A stretch of 64,000 nt of DNA, taken from the NCBI RefSeq assembly GCF_046630445.1, contig NC_092341.1, positions 292,706,001-292,770,000 on the forward strand, in the 5' to 3' direction. The position numbers were made by a program, and so were the translations under genes. The DNA comes from Rutidosis leptorrhynchoides. Lineage: Eukaryota; Streptophyta; Magnoliopsida; Asterales; Asteraceae. The notes below the pieces were generated by a model that was not told the DNA's origin, ran no database searches, and saw only the letters and a program-made list of their open reading frames with translations. Positions 24,142-34,571 of this stretch are shown here, in pieces (the first letter of the stretch is position 1; each line of letters begins with the position of its first letter).

Positions 24142-24756
24142 ATGTCTACCTCTAGAACAAGTCCCATTGACTCACCTAATAATAATGAAGAGTCAAATGT
24201 AAATTGGAATGATTCGTGGACTGATTCACAAGTTCCCGAAGAGGAACCGGAAGAAGAGTCGGAACCGGAAGAAGAATCGGAACCGGAAGAAGAATCGGAA
24301 CCGGAAGAAGAAATAGAACCGATGGGGGAAATAATAAAACGGTTAAGTAAAAGAAAATCCTCAACCAACCGACCAAGGTTAATTATGGTCAATGGTGTTT
24401 CCGCCAAGGAAGCAAAATATTGGGAGGATTACCAATTCTCCGATGAATCGGATTCCGACGAGAATTCCGATGATGTTATAGAAATTACCCCAACTGAATT
24501 TAAAAAGGCAAAAGAAAATAATAAGAGAAAGGGCATAAAAATAGAGAAATCTAATTCCAACCCCGATGAACTTTATATGTATCGTCAACCCCCGAAGTCC
24601 TTAAGTTGTAACAATGACCCGGGAACCTCTAAACCACCAGGTTTTTCTAAACCAATGTGGATAACGACGGCTCGTATTAGGGGAACATCATATATCCCTA
24701 GAAACTTGGCAAAACGAACCAAAACCGAACAAGAAGAAACGAGCGAGTCGGAATAA
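24142..24756 (+). CDS. acidic ORF of element B (204 aa), unknown function
   Basis: An intact frame from ATG 24142, which directly follows a GATAG acceptor-like site. Residues 30-60 are an acidic repeat (EEESEPEEESEPEEE) made by an 18-bp tandem DNA repeat. A Ser/Asp/Glu segment follows (DESDSDENSDD), then a lysine-rich stretch and a basic C-terminal part (WITTARIRGTSYIPRNLAKR). No enzyme motif or membrane segment. It occupies the same place as the coiled-coil ORF of element A but I see no sequence similarity. Strongly acidic transposon proteins can act as activation domains or histone-binding tails; nothing here decides that. Confidence 0.6.
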   Translation: MSTSRTSPIDSPNNNEESNVNWNDSWTDSQVPEEEPEEESEPEEESEPEEESEPEEEIEPMGEIIKRLSKRKSSTNRPRLIMVNGVSAKEAKYWEDYQFSDESDSDENSDDVIEITPTEFKKAKENNKRKGIKIEKSNSNPDELYMYRQPPKSLSCNNDPGTSKPPGFSKPMWITTARIRGTSYIPRNLAKRTKTEQEETSESE

Positions 24757-24861
24757 GATAGTTATATTCGTGTGGTGTAATATATGTAATATAGTGTGCT
24801 TATGCTTTATGATATATGTAAAAATTGCTTATATTAATAAGTATTTTTTTATGAATCTAAC

Positions 24862-24878
24862 TCTTGTCTATTTTACAG
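24862..24878 (+). promoter_or_regulatory. splice-acceptor-like site before the F-box ORF
   Basis: TCTTGTCTATTTTACAG, a textbook polypyrimidine tract plus CAG, ending 14 bases before the F-box start codon. Confidence 0.5.
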
Positions 24879-24892
24879 TATAAAAACACAAA

Positions 24893-25576
24893 ATGGATAG
24901 ACAGCCCAATATTTTAAGAGACCTACCCGGAGACATGATTGATGAAATCTTGTCTAGAGTCAGTCAGAATTCCTCGGCACAACTATTTAAGGCGAGATCA
25001 GTTTGTAAGACATTCGAAGAACGTTCCAAGAATGCCTTGGTTTATAAAAGGCTTTCGTTCGGAAGATGGGGAATATCACATTGGGAAATCCATAAGTTAC
25101 GATGTGTTTACTTTGACGCATATATTGCGGGGAACCCAAATGCTATTTTACGCAACAGGTTAAGAAATTATTTTGACTCAGTATATCCGAATATAGGACT
25201 TCGTGATTTAGAAAAAGCGGCTAACACGCATCATAAAAAAGCATGTTATGCTTACGGGTTAGTAATGTTCACTTCTCACCAAAGTGAGAACAAGAACATC
25301 GGGCTACAACTATTAAACAAAACGTTCCCACAAGTGACGGAGTCGGTAATTGAGGTAAGAAATGAGGTTTTTAGGTTATTACGAGACTGTTGGTCATTAC
25401 GTAACCCTCGTCCCTTTGATGACGTTACAACACGCTGTCTTATCAACGGCCATAACGGTTATGTTCCACAAGACCAAGGATGGGAAGTAGTCCTAGTAAA
25501 ACCAGAATGCATGACTTGTTTCTGGACGTATGAATTACGTGTCTTTATTGCCTTTGCTGAACGACTTGTGTACTAG
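24893..25576 (+). CDS. F-box protein carried inside element B (227 aa, At2g35280-like architecture)
   Basis: An intact frame. Residues about 8-50 form an F-box (LRDLPGDMIDEILSRVS, then FKARSVCKTFEERS), the motif that binds SKP1 in SCF ubiquitin ligases. Residues about 85-150 resemble the Sel1/TPR-like part of plant F-box proteins of the At2g35280 type (NPNAILRNRLRNYF, then LEKAANTHHKKACYAYGLVMF and GLQLLNK). The end has a CX2C pair (KPECMTCFWTYELRVFIAF), like the cysteine-containing tail of that family. It lies between the acidic ORF and gag, on the element's sense strand, and follows a splice-acceptor-like site. No introns or stops are visible. The likely origin is capture of a host mRNA; a role in degrading a host silencing factor is attractive but unproven. 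Confidence 0.75.
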   Translation: MDRQPNILRDLPGDMIDEILSRVSQNSSAQLFKARSVCKTFEERSKNALVYKRLSFGRWGISHWEIHKLRCVYFDAYIAGNPNAILRNRLRNYFDSVYPNIGLRDLEKAANTHHKKACYAYGLVMFTSHQSENKNIGLQLLNKTFPQVTESVIEVRNEVFRLLRDCWSLRNPRPFDDVTTRCLINGHNGYVPQDQGWEVVLVKPECMTCFWTYELRVFIAFAERLVY

Positions 25577-25917
25577 CTAGAATTATCTTCACAACTATCT
25601 TGTATCAAAGTTATTGTGTGCTATATTTCATGCTTTATGTAAAATAAGTGGTATTGTAAGTTTGTAAAATATTGTATAAAAGTTTGAACGCGAAATATTA
25701 TTACAATCAGTTTTTCATATAGAATTGTAGTAGTTGAATTGTATATTAGCTACTAAGTATGAACTTAACGGGTAGGTACTACCCGAATTTAAACTTATAA
25801 AACGCTAATATGAAGAAAAAGCTTTTATAAATGAGTTCATATTATGCTACGAAATACTATTAACTACTCTTAATATTCTGTATGATTAACTTGTTCCATT
25901 TGACTATTTTGAAGGAA
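25577..25917 (+). other. spacer between F-box ORF and gag-pol (element B)
   Basis: Non-coding and AT-rich. It contains the hairpin at 25769-25785 and ends in a pyrimidine-rich TTTGACTATTTTGAAG acceptor-like site, four bases before the gag ATG at 25918. Confidence 0.5.
25769..25785. other. perfect 7-bp hairpin CGGGTAG-GTA-CTACCCG
   Basis: An inverted repeat with a 3-base loop between ORFs of element B. Versions of the same word occur twice inside element F (45190-45205 and 45682-45697, minus), and its left arm (TTTAACGGGTAGGTAC) lies next to the 3' LTR of F (43076-43090, minus). Confidence 0.6.
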
Positions 25918-28366
25918 ATGGCACCGACTACTCGACACACCGTGAATATGAATGAAGAGGAATTCCGTACTTTTCTAGCTTCAAACATAGCCGCAGTACA
26001 GGCTGCGCTACATACCAACAATAACCTTGGATCTGGCAGTACAGGAAATCGTGTAGGATGCACCTACAAAGAATTCACTGCCTGCAAACCTTTGGAATTT
26101 GATGGAACCGAAGGACCGATCGGATTGAAACGGTGGACCGAGAAGGTCGAATCGGTGTTTGCCATAAGTAAGTGTACTGAAGAGGACAAAGTGAAGTACG
26201 CTACGCATACCTTCACAGGTTCTGCGTTAACATGGTGGAATACCTATCTAGAGCAAGTGGGACAAGACGATGCGTACGCACTACCGTGGTCAGCATTCAA
26301 GCACTTGATGAACGAGAAGTACCGTCCCAAAACCGAGGTCAATAAGCTCAAGACAGAACTTAGAGGGTTACGAACCCAAGGATTTGATATTACCACGTAT
26401 GAAAGACGATTCACAGAATTGTGCCTATTGTGTCCGGGAGCATTCGAAGATGAGGAAGAGAAGATCGACGCGTTTGTGAAAGGATTACCGGAAAGAATCC
26501 AAGAAGATATAAGTTCACACGAGCCCGCCTCCATACAACAGGCATGTAGAATGGCTCACAAAATAGTGAACCAGATTGAAGAAAGAATTAAAGAACAGAC
26601 TGCTGAAGAGGCCAATGTGAAGCAAGTCAAAAGAAAGTGGGAGGAAAACGATGATAAGAATCACCAATACAACAACAACAGCAATTACAACAATAATCGC
26701 AACAATTATCCCAACAATCGCAACATCAATCGCAACTACAACAAACGGCCCAACAACAACAACAACAACAGCGACAGCAACTACAACAATCATCCCAACA
26801 ACAATAATAACCGCAACAACAACAACAATCAGAAGCAGCTATGCCAAAGGTGTGAAAAGTATCACTCGGGGTTCTGCACCAAATTTTGCAACAAGTGTAA
26901 AAGAAATGGTCATAGCGCGGCGAAGTGTGAGGTCTACGGACCAGGGGTTAATAGAACGAAAGGAACAAATGGTGTCAGAACGAGTAATGGCGGAGCAAGT
27001 AGTGTCGGAGCAAGTTATGCCAATGTAGTTTGTTATAAATGTGGAAAACCGGGCCACATTATTAGAAATTGCCCGAACCAGGAGAACACGAATGGACAAG
27101 GCCGCGGAAGAGTTTTCAATATTAATGCGGCAGAGGCACAGGAAGACCCGGAGCTTGTTACGGGTACGTTTCTTATTGACAATAAATCTGCTTACGTTTT
27201 ATTTGATTCGGGTGCGGATAGAAGCTATATGAGTAGAGATTTTTGTGCTAAATTAAGTTGTCCATTGACGCCTTTGGATAGTAAGTTTTTACTCGAATTA
27301 GCAAATGGTAAATTAATTTCAGCAGATAATATATGTCGGAATCGAGAAATTAAACTGGTTAGCGAAACATTTAAGATTGATTTGATACCAGTAGAGTTAG
27401 GGAGTTTTGATGTGATAATCGGTATGGACTGGTTGAAAGAAGTGAAAGCAGAGATCGTTTGTTACAAAAATGCAATTCGCATTATACGAGAAAAAGGAAA
27501 ACCCTTAATGGTGTACGGAGAAAAGGGCAACACGAAGCTACATATTATTAGTAATTTGAAGGCACAAAAACTAATAAGAAAAGGTTGCTATGCTGTTCTA
27601 GCACACGTCGAGAAAGTACAAACTGAAGAAAAGAGCACCAATGATGTTCCCATTGCAAAAGAATTTCCCGATGTATTTCCGAAAGAATTACCGGGATTAC
27701 CCCCACATCGATCCGTTGAATTTCAAATAGATCTTGTACCAGGAGCTGCACCAATAGCTCGTGCTCCTTACAGACTCGCACCCAACGAGATGAAAGAACT
27801 GCAAAGCCAATTACAAGAACTTTTAGAGCGTGGTTTCATTCGACCAAGCACATCACCGTGGGGAGCTCCTGTTTTGTTTGTCAAGAAGAAAGATGGTACA
27901 TTCAGGTTGTGTATCGACTACCGAGAGTTGAACAAACTTACCATCAAGAACCGCTACCCACTACCGAGAATCGACGACTTATTTGATCAACTACAAGGCT
28001 CGTCTGTTTATTCAAATATTGACTTACATTCCGGGTATCATCAAATGCGGGTGAAAGAAGATGATATTCCAAAGACTGCTTTCAGAACACGTTACGGTCA
28101 TTACGAGTTTATGGTCATGCCGTTTGGTTTAACTAATGCACCAGCTGTATTCATGGACCTTATGAACCGAGTGTGTGGACCATACCTTGACAAGTTTGTC
28201 ATCGTTTTCATTGATGACATACTTATTTACTCAAAGAGTGACCAAGAACACGGTGAACATTTGAGAAAGGTGTTAGAAGTATTGAGGAAGGAAGAATTGT
28301 ACGCTAAGTTTTTAAAGTGTGCATTTTGGTTGGAAGAAGTTCAATTCCTCGGTCACATAATTTCGT
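25918..28366 (+). pseudogene. gag-pol of element B, truncated within reverse transcriptase
   Basis: The start is taken at ATG 25918 (MAPTTRHTV), after an acceptor-like TTTGAAG; an in-frame ATG at 25882 is also open. Gag core ([32 protein letters not shown]), Asn-rich linker, and two zinc knuckles ([14 protein letters not shown] at about 26890-26931; [14 protein letters not shown] at about 27030-27071). Retropepsin with DSGADRSYM at about 27205. Reverse transcriptase from about 27840 with [15 protein letters not shown] and the FIDD catalytic motif at about 28207-28218. The frame is uninterrupted up to GHIIS at about 28366. It then runs into element E sequence read antisense and stops at 28566. 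RNase H and integrase are lost, so it cannot act alone. Confidence 0.9.
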
Positions 28367-28988
28367 GTTGGAGTCTCGCGGACTTGGATGCTGAAAAATA
28401 TTTCTTAAGAAATTTTTCCAACATACCATCCCACGTTTCTATCGTAGCCTCGGCCAATGAATCTAACCAACTTCGTGCTTCCCCTTGGAGTGTCCAAGGA
28501 AAAAGTCTTAATAATATGACCTGGTCAGTTTCTGGTTTAAGTTTAAAAAGAAGACATATCTCTTGAAAGAGACGAATATGTTCGTTTGCATCTTCATTCG
28601 GACCACCACCAAATTGACACCTGTTATTAATCATTTGAAGAATAGGTCCTTTTATTTCAAAAGTTACCTCACCAGTAGGTGGAGTAATAGCACTACCTTG
28701 TCCGGTCCGGGTTGCTTTCATCTTTGCTGCCATTGATTGTCGTGGTACTAACGGTCTTTCTCCTTCCATTTCAAAATTTGGGGGTTGAACGGGTTTACCA
28801 AAGTCTGAATATCGAGGCTTGGTCGTACTTGATTCTGAATCAAAGGTTTCTTGCTTTGATGAAGATTCAAAAATTTCAAGTACTTCTTTTGGAATCCTAC
28901 CAAGCTTTCTATCAGGTTCTGTAAACGGTGTAAGTAATGGAGATTCTGAACTTCGGGTATGTGGCATATGCGACCTATAAACTGTCAA
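28367..28988 (-). pseudogene. gag of element E, truncated
   Basis: From ATG 28988 on the minus strand: a low-complexity N-terminus, then [51 protein letters not shown] and [22 protein letters not shown]. This is the same gag design as element C (GQG, EIKG, GEAKDWLESLP, EKFLKRFFPVSKA). It is cut after ARLQHEI, so the zinc knuckle and all of pol are absent. The ATG is only about 130 bp from the primer site, against about 1260 bp in element C. Confidence 0.8.
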
Positions 28989-29120
28989 TCACACAACTAA
29001 CAAAAATTATTAAACATACCGATTCTATAAGTTTAAAAATCAAAGACTATTAATAATTTAAAATAATTAAGAAACTACTTAATCACAAATCAGTTAATAA
29101 TTCTATTTTGACACAAAACT

Positions 29121-29139
29121 GTCCCCGGCAGCGGCGCCA
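29121..29139 (-). promoter_or_regulatory. primer-binding site, tRNA-Asp type (element E)
   Basis: On the minus strand TGGCGCCGCTGCCGGGGAC, matching the 3' end complement of plant tRNA-Asp with one internal mismatch. Same site as in element C. Confidence 0.8.
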
Positions 29140-29145
29140 AAAACT

Positions 29146-31011
29146 TGATGTGTCGTAAAGTGGTATATGAATTGTCGTATAAAATAATATAGAAAAATAC
29201 CGATTAAAGATTGCTACACACTAACGGGCAGTGTACCCGATCGTGTAGTAGTATAGTAACTGGTTTAGTTCCGTGTATCGTTCCAAGGACAGTTGTATTA
29301 GTCAAACTAGAATTATAAACTATATTATGATTAACTAAGTAAATGAAATTTAAAGGTACAAGATTTATGTTTTGTGGCTTATTTAACGATTAGCCAAATC
29401 AGAGAAGAGTAAAAGTAAAAACAATATTGTTGGTCTTTTATGTTTATAAGTGCAAGGAAAGCAATTAAGATAGTTTTGATATCAAAGAGATGAAATATGC
29501 TCATCTAGACTTTTTACCCTCGATGTGAATGTTTATTTAGGATTAAGATCGGATTGATTGGTTATGCACGAGAACTAATTGATCGGTTTACCAAGAGTAG
29601 TCTTGAATAAACACTCAAACGGGATTACACGATGCAAGTGATGTTCTTGTCATCTAAGACCTCCTATTTGTAATCAACTAATTCAACTAGTCTAAAGACT
29701 TGAAGAATGATCAAGTCAATGGTGTGTTGATCATGATCCACTCCTATGTCAACTAAGGGTTTAGCTTAGTTCATTCCCTTGGTCTGGTTAAATGTTCAAT
29801 TCACCCAACCCAAGTAATCAATTAAATGTGGTAATAAGATCCCTATAAACGTCACTAGATAAGGCAAATTACTAACACCTATTAGTTATATGGAATTGAG
29901 TAGTGAAAATATGCATGACAGATTCTAGGGAATTGATCGTTCACCTAGACAACTACACATATCAATTAAGCTATCTGAGAGTATCTACAAGAGTCGTTCT
30001 TACATTCCTATATAGATTAACCGTTTGAACGCAACTTACCCCTTTTGGTAAAAGACGGGCAAACACTTGTCACTAGGTGTAAATCAATATACTAAATCAG
30101 CAAGATGGTGTTTCTTAGTTGAACAAGTATACTAACTAGTTGAATCGAAAAGATTAAACTTAACAAGAATGGTTCTTGTATTCAAACATCAAACTATCGT
30201 GCATGGTAACTATCAATCAAAAGTAAACATTCAACATCTCGGTTATTTATCTAGATGAACATAAAAGGAACTAGCCAACAATCATGCTAGAAAACTTAAA
30301 CATAACAGTAACAAAGATAGAATTCATTGTAAATACAAGATTGACCTTTTTAGAGTAATCTTGGATGAAGCCCTTGAATGATCCTTGAATCTTCAATGAT
30401 TTTAGTGTTTTGATGCACTTTGATAAGCTCAAGAACTGTTTTGAATGATATGTTTTCGTCTCTGAACCAAAAAGAAAACTGGCACCCTTGGAATGAAGCT
30501 GGAAAGAGGTTTAAAAAGGCTGAAAAGTAGCTGGAAAGCACTGTGCGCGGCGCGCACATAAGGGGTGCGCGGAGCGCACTACTCACCTACCACACTTTTA
30601 CTTTCCAGTTCACGATCGCACTTCAATTTGGACGTTTCAGGTACTTGTGCGCGGCGAAGTGCGCGGCGCGCTCTGTTGTGCGCGGCGCGCTCTGTTGAAC
30701 TTGCGCGGGGCGCTCTCTGGTTTCCATTTTAATCAAATGTTCTGATCAAAGTCTTGAGTGCGCGGTGGTGTGCGCGGATAGTGCGCGGCGCGCACTGTAG
30801 CTTTCATTTTTCTGTTTCTTCGTTTCTTGTTCTGGTTTTGATCTTTGAGTTGTTTCATTCATTATCTTCAACATTTCTTCAAGTATTCAATGATTCTATG
30901 CTTAATTACAATACAACGGAATAATAATGAAAATATTACAAATTCGTATGAAATAACCGACGATAGGACTTGATATTGTGACTAATGATATGTATATTTT
31001 AAGTAATATCA
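29146..31011 (-). repeat. LTR of element E (about 1866 bp)
   Basis: On the plus strand it runs from TGATGTGTCG to TAATATCA. The side next to the primer site is firm. The outer end at 31011 was chosen for its TGAT/ATCA symmetry and a length similar to the element C LTR (1935 bp), so it is approximate. No gene inside. Confidence 0.6.
30543..30795. repeat. GC-rich near-palindromic repeats GTGCGCGGCGCGCAC in the element E LTR
   Basis: About nine copies of GTGCGCGG-type words, several extended to near-palindromes (30543-30557, 30565-30579, around 30660, 30680 and 30781). Far more GC- and CpG-rich than the surroundings. Confidence 0.7.
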
Positions 31012-32547
31012 ATGATAGCAATGAGGAAGAACACAAAGAAGATGGTTCGGTTGATTGCAAAGAAAAGAAGAAGAAAGAAGGTGAAGAGAAGTGTGTGTGA
31101 TTTTTCTTCCTTTGTTTGATTTGCAGTGATGATTTATAGAGTGTGAGTGATTTTGAAACTGTAACAATATTCGATTAAGCATTGTTTTGTAGTGTGAATT
31201 GAAGTTTCGTCTAACAAAATAAAGACAGAAACAAAAGAATGAAGAAAAGAAAATATAAAGCTTGATCTTGATGCCTAACAGATTCTATCATTGTATCTGA
31301 CTTTGTCGTCTATTTCATTTCTTTTGTGAAAAAGTTATACAAAATATATCATTCTTCTATTATTAGTGGCGGAGCCACATTTAGATGTATGGGTCAGCTG
31401 ACCCCAATGAAATATGTACTCTATCGATATTAGAAATGTACAATTTGCAGTATAAACATTTGAAATTCATAATATGACCCCGTGACCCACAATTCACGTG
31501 ACCCAGTTGGACACTAGGACACTAAGGCACACTTAAAGCCATCAACTTATATTATTGGATATGTAATTTACATTTTATACTTGATGAAAAACTAATTAGA
31601 TATAGTATATACATATATATAAATATAAATTGAAACACTAATAAAACTACTTGTATCACATTTATAAATATTTAAACTAATTCTATCACATTCAAATGTG
31701 GATTCAACTGATACTCCGTATCTAATCTAATGGAGAATTATATTTATATATTAGAATATCATATATCAAACATCATTATCACATATATGTCAAAAGAAAC
31801 AGTAATATAAATATCCTTCATAAAGTGTGCCAAATAGTAATGTAAATAGTGAGCAGCCGTTGTTTTTGTTTTCTAATTACCAACACTTTTAACACGTCGA
31901 TTATATCATGCTCCTTTGCTAAATATTTACGGATAAATTTAATTCAAAAAAAAAAATCCCTAATTTTTAAATTAAGGCCATTTATTTATTTCGGTCATTA
32001 TCTGTATGAAACCTCATCAAAAAGTTCCGTTCATTATTTATTTTTAATTCCAATTAATCTGTACGGAGTATTAAAACTTAGCTCGAGGTATTTAAATATA
32101 TTTTTAGTAAACTTAGAATTGGTAAAACTTAATTATGGACCAACGTTTAATTTCAACTTCTCATAAATTCGAGCTTAAACTTGTTCAATATCGATCATAA
32201 AAATTTACCTGTCATTCGAGCTCGATCCCAACTAGAATATAATTATTTTTAAAATTAATTAAATAGATTATAAATATATTTTTAATAAAGCTAAAATTTA
32301 TATAACTTATTTTCAAATCACTGTTTATTTTAAAATCACCTAAGTTTGAACTTAACATGTTTAAATAACCATCGAACGATAAACGAGTGCTTCTATTGTT
32401 TACTAAATAAATTTGAAACTATATTTATATATTCAATGTACCTTATTTATATATATAGATACGTTTTAGATAATAATTATTATATATTGTTTTATATATT
32501 TATTTATAACAATAATTTCATACAAATGATTAATAACATTTATTATT

Positions 32548-32593
<46 letters not shown>

Positions 32594-33079
32594 AATAATT
32601 GTTCGTGAATCGTCGGGAATAGTTAAAGGTTAATTGCATTCATGTAAACAGTTCCAAACATTTTTAGACTCAACATTATAGAATTTGCTTATCGTGTCGA
32701 ATTCATATAAGAATAAAGTTTAAATTTGGTCGGAAATTTTCGAGTTAACACACAATCAAACAACAAAAACCCACCAACCAAAACAAACAAACGGTAGCAA
32801 CAAATGAACAACACGTAATATCTAAACAATGATAAAACCAATTGTGAACACATATTAAAAGAAAATAAGAAAGCATGAAGGGAAAAAAGCTATTACCCAC
32901 AAATAATTACGATGATGAGACTTGGTTCCAGACCTGAAAAAAATTAACAAACAAAGATTATGTAAAAAAAAAAACAGGTAAAAGAAAAAGAAAATAGCTA
33001 CAAACTAACAAAACCCAGAAGTAGAAACCTACAAAGAATTCTTTTTGAAACATCAATCGTAGATGGAATAGAACAGTCT
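31012..33079. other. non-coding stretch with hAT-like terminus and AT microsatellite
   Basis: No gene recognised. At about 31363-31378 TTAGTGGCGGAGCCAC resembles a hAT-type terminus like that of the element at 36867, but I found no matching right end. A (TA)20 microsatellite lies at 32551-32590. Confidence 0.5.
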
Positions 33080-33182
33080 CTATTTCAATTTACCATTATC
33101 CACTGTGAATACCTTGTAATCATCACTACCATTTTTAACCAATTTTATCCTTAAAACTTCATTGCCTGCTATCTCCATATCT
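33080..33182 (-). pseudogene. isolated last exon-like fragment of an unknown gene
   Basis: The minus strand reads MEIAGNEVLRIKLVKNGSDD, then YKVFTVDNGKLK and a TAG stop at 33082-33080, preceded by a TTTTACAAG acceptor-like site. I do not recognise the family. The flanks are intron-like, and a Helitron-like 5' end lies at about 33701-33708 on the same strand, so this could be a captured terminal exon. Confidence 0.35.
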
Positions 33183-33984
33183 TGTAAAATATATACAAAG
33201 AAATTAAAGGGTTTATCTCTACTACTTTTAGTTCACATACGGAAAATTATAAATCTATATATATTAAAGATTTTCATTTCAGTTACTCAAAAACCCTAAT
33301 TTTAATTATTTATTAATACGTACTAAAATCAAATCGGTTGGTGATGGTTATCATGAAAAGATTAAGAACGTAAAATTAACTCAAAAGACAAAATTACCAC
33401 CTCAATCGAAGACAAATGCAGCAAAAGATAGGCGACGACAGATCTAGTGGAACCTGCGACAATCTACATGAACCACCGACTTCAAATGGGTCTCGTACAG
33501 ATGGAGAGAAGCAAGAAGATAGGCGACGATGAAGGATGGAAATCCACACAACACGCAACGTAAGGCAACAGGGATGGGAAAAAGAGGAATAGAAGAAGTA
33601 TCTGGAAAGCTGGTCAAGAAATATCTAGAGTGTTAAAAGACCAATATACTCTTTTTGAATTAAAAAAGCAAGCCTACAGTAGCCCGAAATGTTCTCAAAT
33701 GTAATAGACCTGGCTTTGCGCCGGTTCTTCACCCTTGATTAACATTAATTACATAGTTAATTATTGAAAAAGTAATTATTTATCTTTTTTTTTAATTTTT
33801 CGTTTTGTCGAAGAGGACTAAAAATAGTTATGTGATTGATTTGTAATAAGCGTGAAAGTAATTATTCATCATTTTTTGTTTTACTTTTCGTCTTGTCGAG
33901 AGAAAAGATCCAAATGCTCAATCAATAAAGTGAGACGTACATCAACAATTGATACAAACTGTTTAATAAAATAAGAAAAACTAT

Positions 33985-33990
<6 letters not shown>
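33183..33990. other. non-coding stretch ending in a Helitron-like 5' terminus
   Basis: On the minus strand TCTATTACATTTGAGAAC starts at 33708, comparable to the terminus at 5324. The part 33420-33570 has AG/ATGG-rich, exon-like composition on the minus strand but no recognised protein. Next to it GGCTTTGCGCCGG (33711-33723) resembles a Helitron-type hairpin. Confidence 0.35.
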
Positions 33991-34039
<49 letters not shown>

Positions 34040-34146
34040 CAATAAAACAGTTATTAAAAAATGAGTTACGTAGTTAATTTATAATAAGAAAAAAGTTAAA
34101 TAATAATAAAGTGAAAAATTATGTGATTGATTTAATAATAACAATA

Positions 34147-34199
<53 letters not shown>
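33991..34199. repeat. microsatellites (TA)n and (TAA)n
   Basis: (TA)24 at 33991-34038 and (TAA)18 at 34146-34199, separated by about 100 bp of AT-rich DNA. Confidence 0.9.
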
Positions 34200-34203
<4 letters not shown>

Positions 34204-34260
34204 TAGTTATTAGATAGTGAAAATTGTGTGAGCGATTTATAATAAATGAGAAGTTGCATG

Positions 34261-34571
34261 GTTAAATTATAAAATGTGAAAAGTTTGTGGTAAATTTATA
34301 AAAAATATGAGATTAAGTATTATAAAGGTTGTGGTTGAATTATAAAAATAAAAAGTTTAGAGTAAGTTTGTGAATCTTCTAAATTTTTCTATTCACTTGG
34401 CCTCTCTCTTTTATCTACGTTAAATTATAAAATGTGAAAAGTTTGTGGTAAATTTATAAAAAATATGAGATTAAGTATTATAAAGGTTGTGTTTGAATTA
34501 TAAAAATAAAAAGTTTAGAGTAAGTTTGTGAATCTTCTAAATTTTTCTATTCACTTGGCCTCTCTCTTTTA
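34261..34571. repeat. tandem duplication, unit 158 bp
   Basis: 34261-34418 and 34419-34571 are nearly identical, beginning GTTAAATTATAAAATGTG and ending CCTCTCTCTTTTA. Only about one change is visible, so the duplication is recent. Confidence 0.85.

Larger units (their letters stand above)
20975..28366 (+). mobile_element. element B: Ty3/gypsy chromovirus with three ORFs including an F-box gene, truncated at both ends
   Basis: Order: LTR (start lost), tRNA-Met primer site with one mismatch, candidate intron, acidic ORF, F-box ORF, hairpin-containing spacer, then gag-protease-reverse transcriptase in one open frame. It ends inside reverse transcriptase at about 28366, where minus-strand Athila-like sequence (element E) begins. 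RNase H, integrase and the 3' LTR are missing. The remaining ORFs have no stops, which suggests recent activity before truncation. Confidence 0.85.
28367..31011 (-). mobile_element. element E: 5' end of an Athila-like LTR element, minus strand, truncated
   Basis: Reading leftward: LTR (31011 to 29146), tRNA-Asp-type primer site, short leader, gag, cut off at about 28366 where element B reverse transcriptase begins. The LTR has TGAT...ATCA termini, as does element C. The junction shows a few bases of microhomology (AATTTC), consistent with end joining or deletion. Confidence 0.7.

Noticed and set aside
24108..24407. Minus-strand frame with Ser/Gly repeat
   Set aside because: Antisense shadow of the acidic GAA/GAG-rich repeat of the element B ORF.
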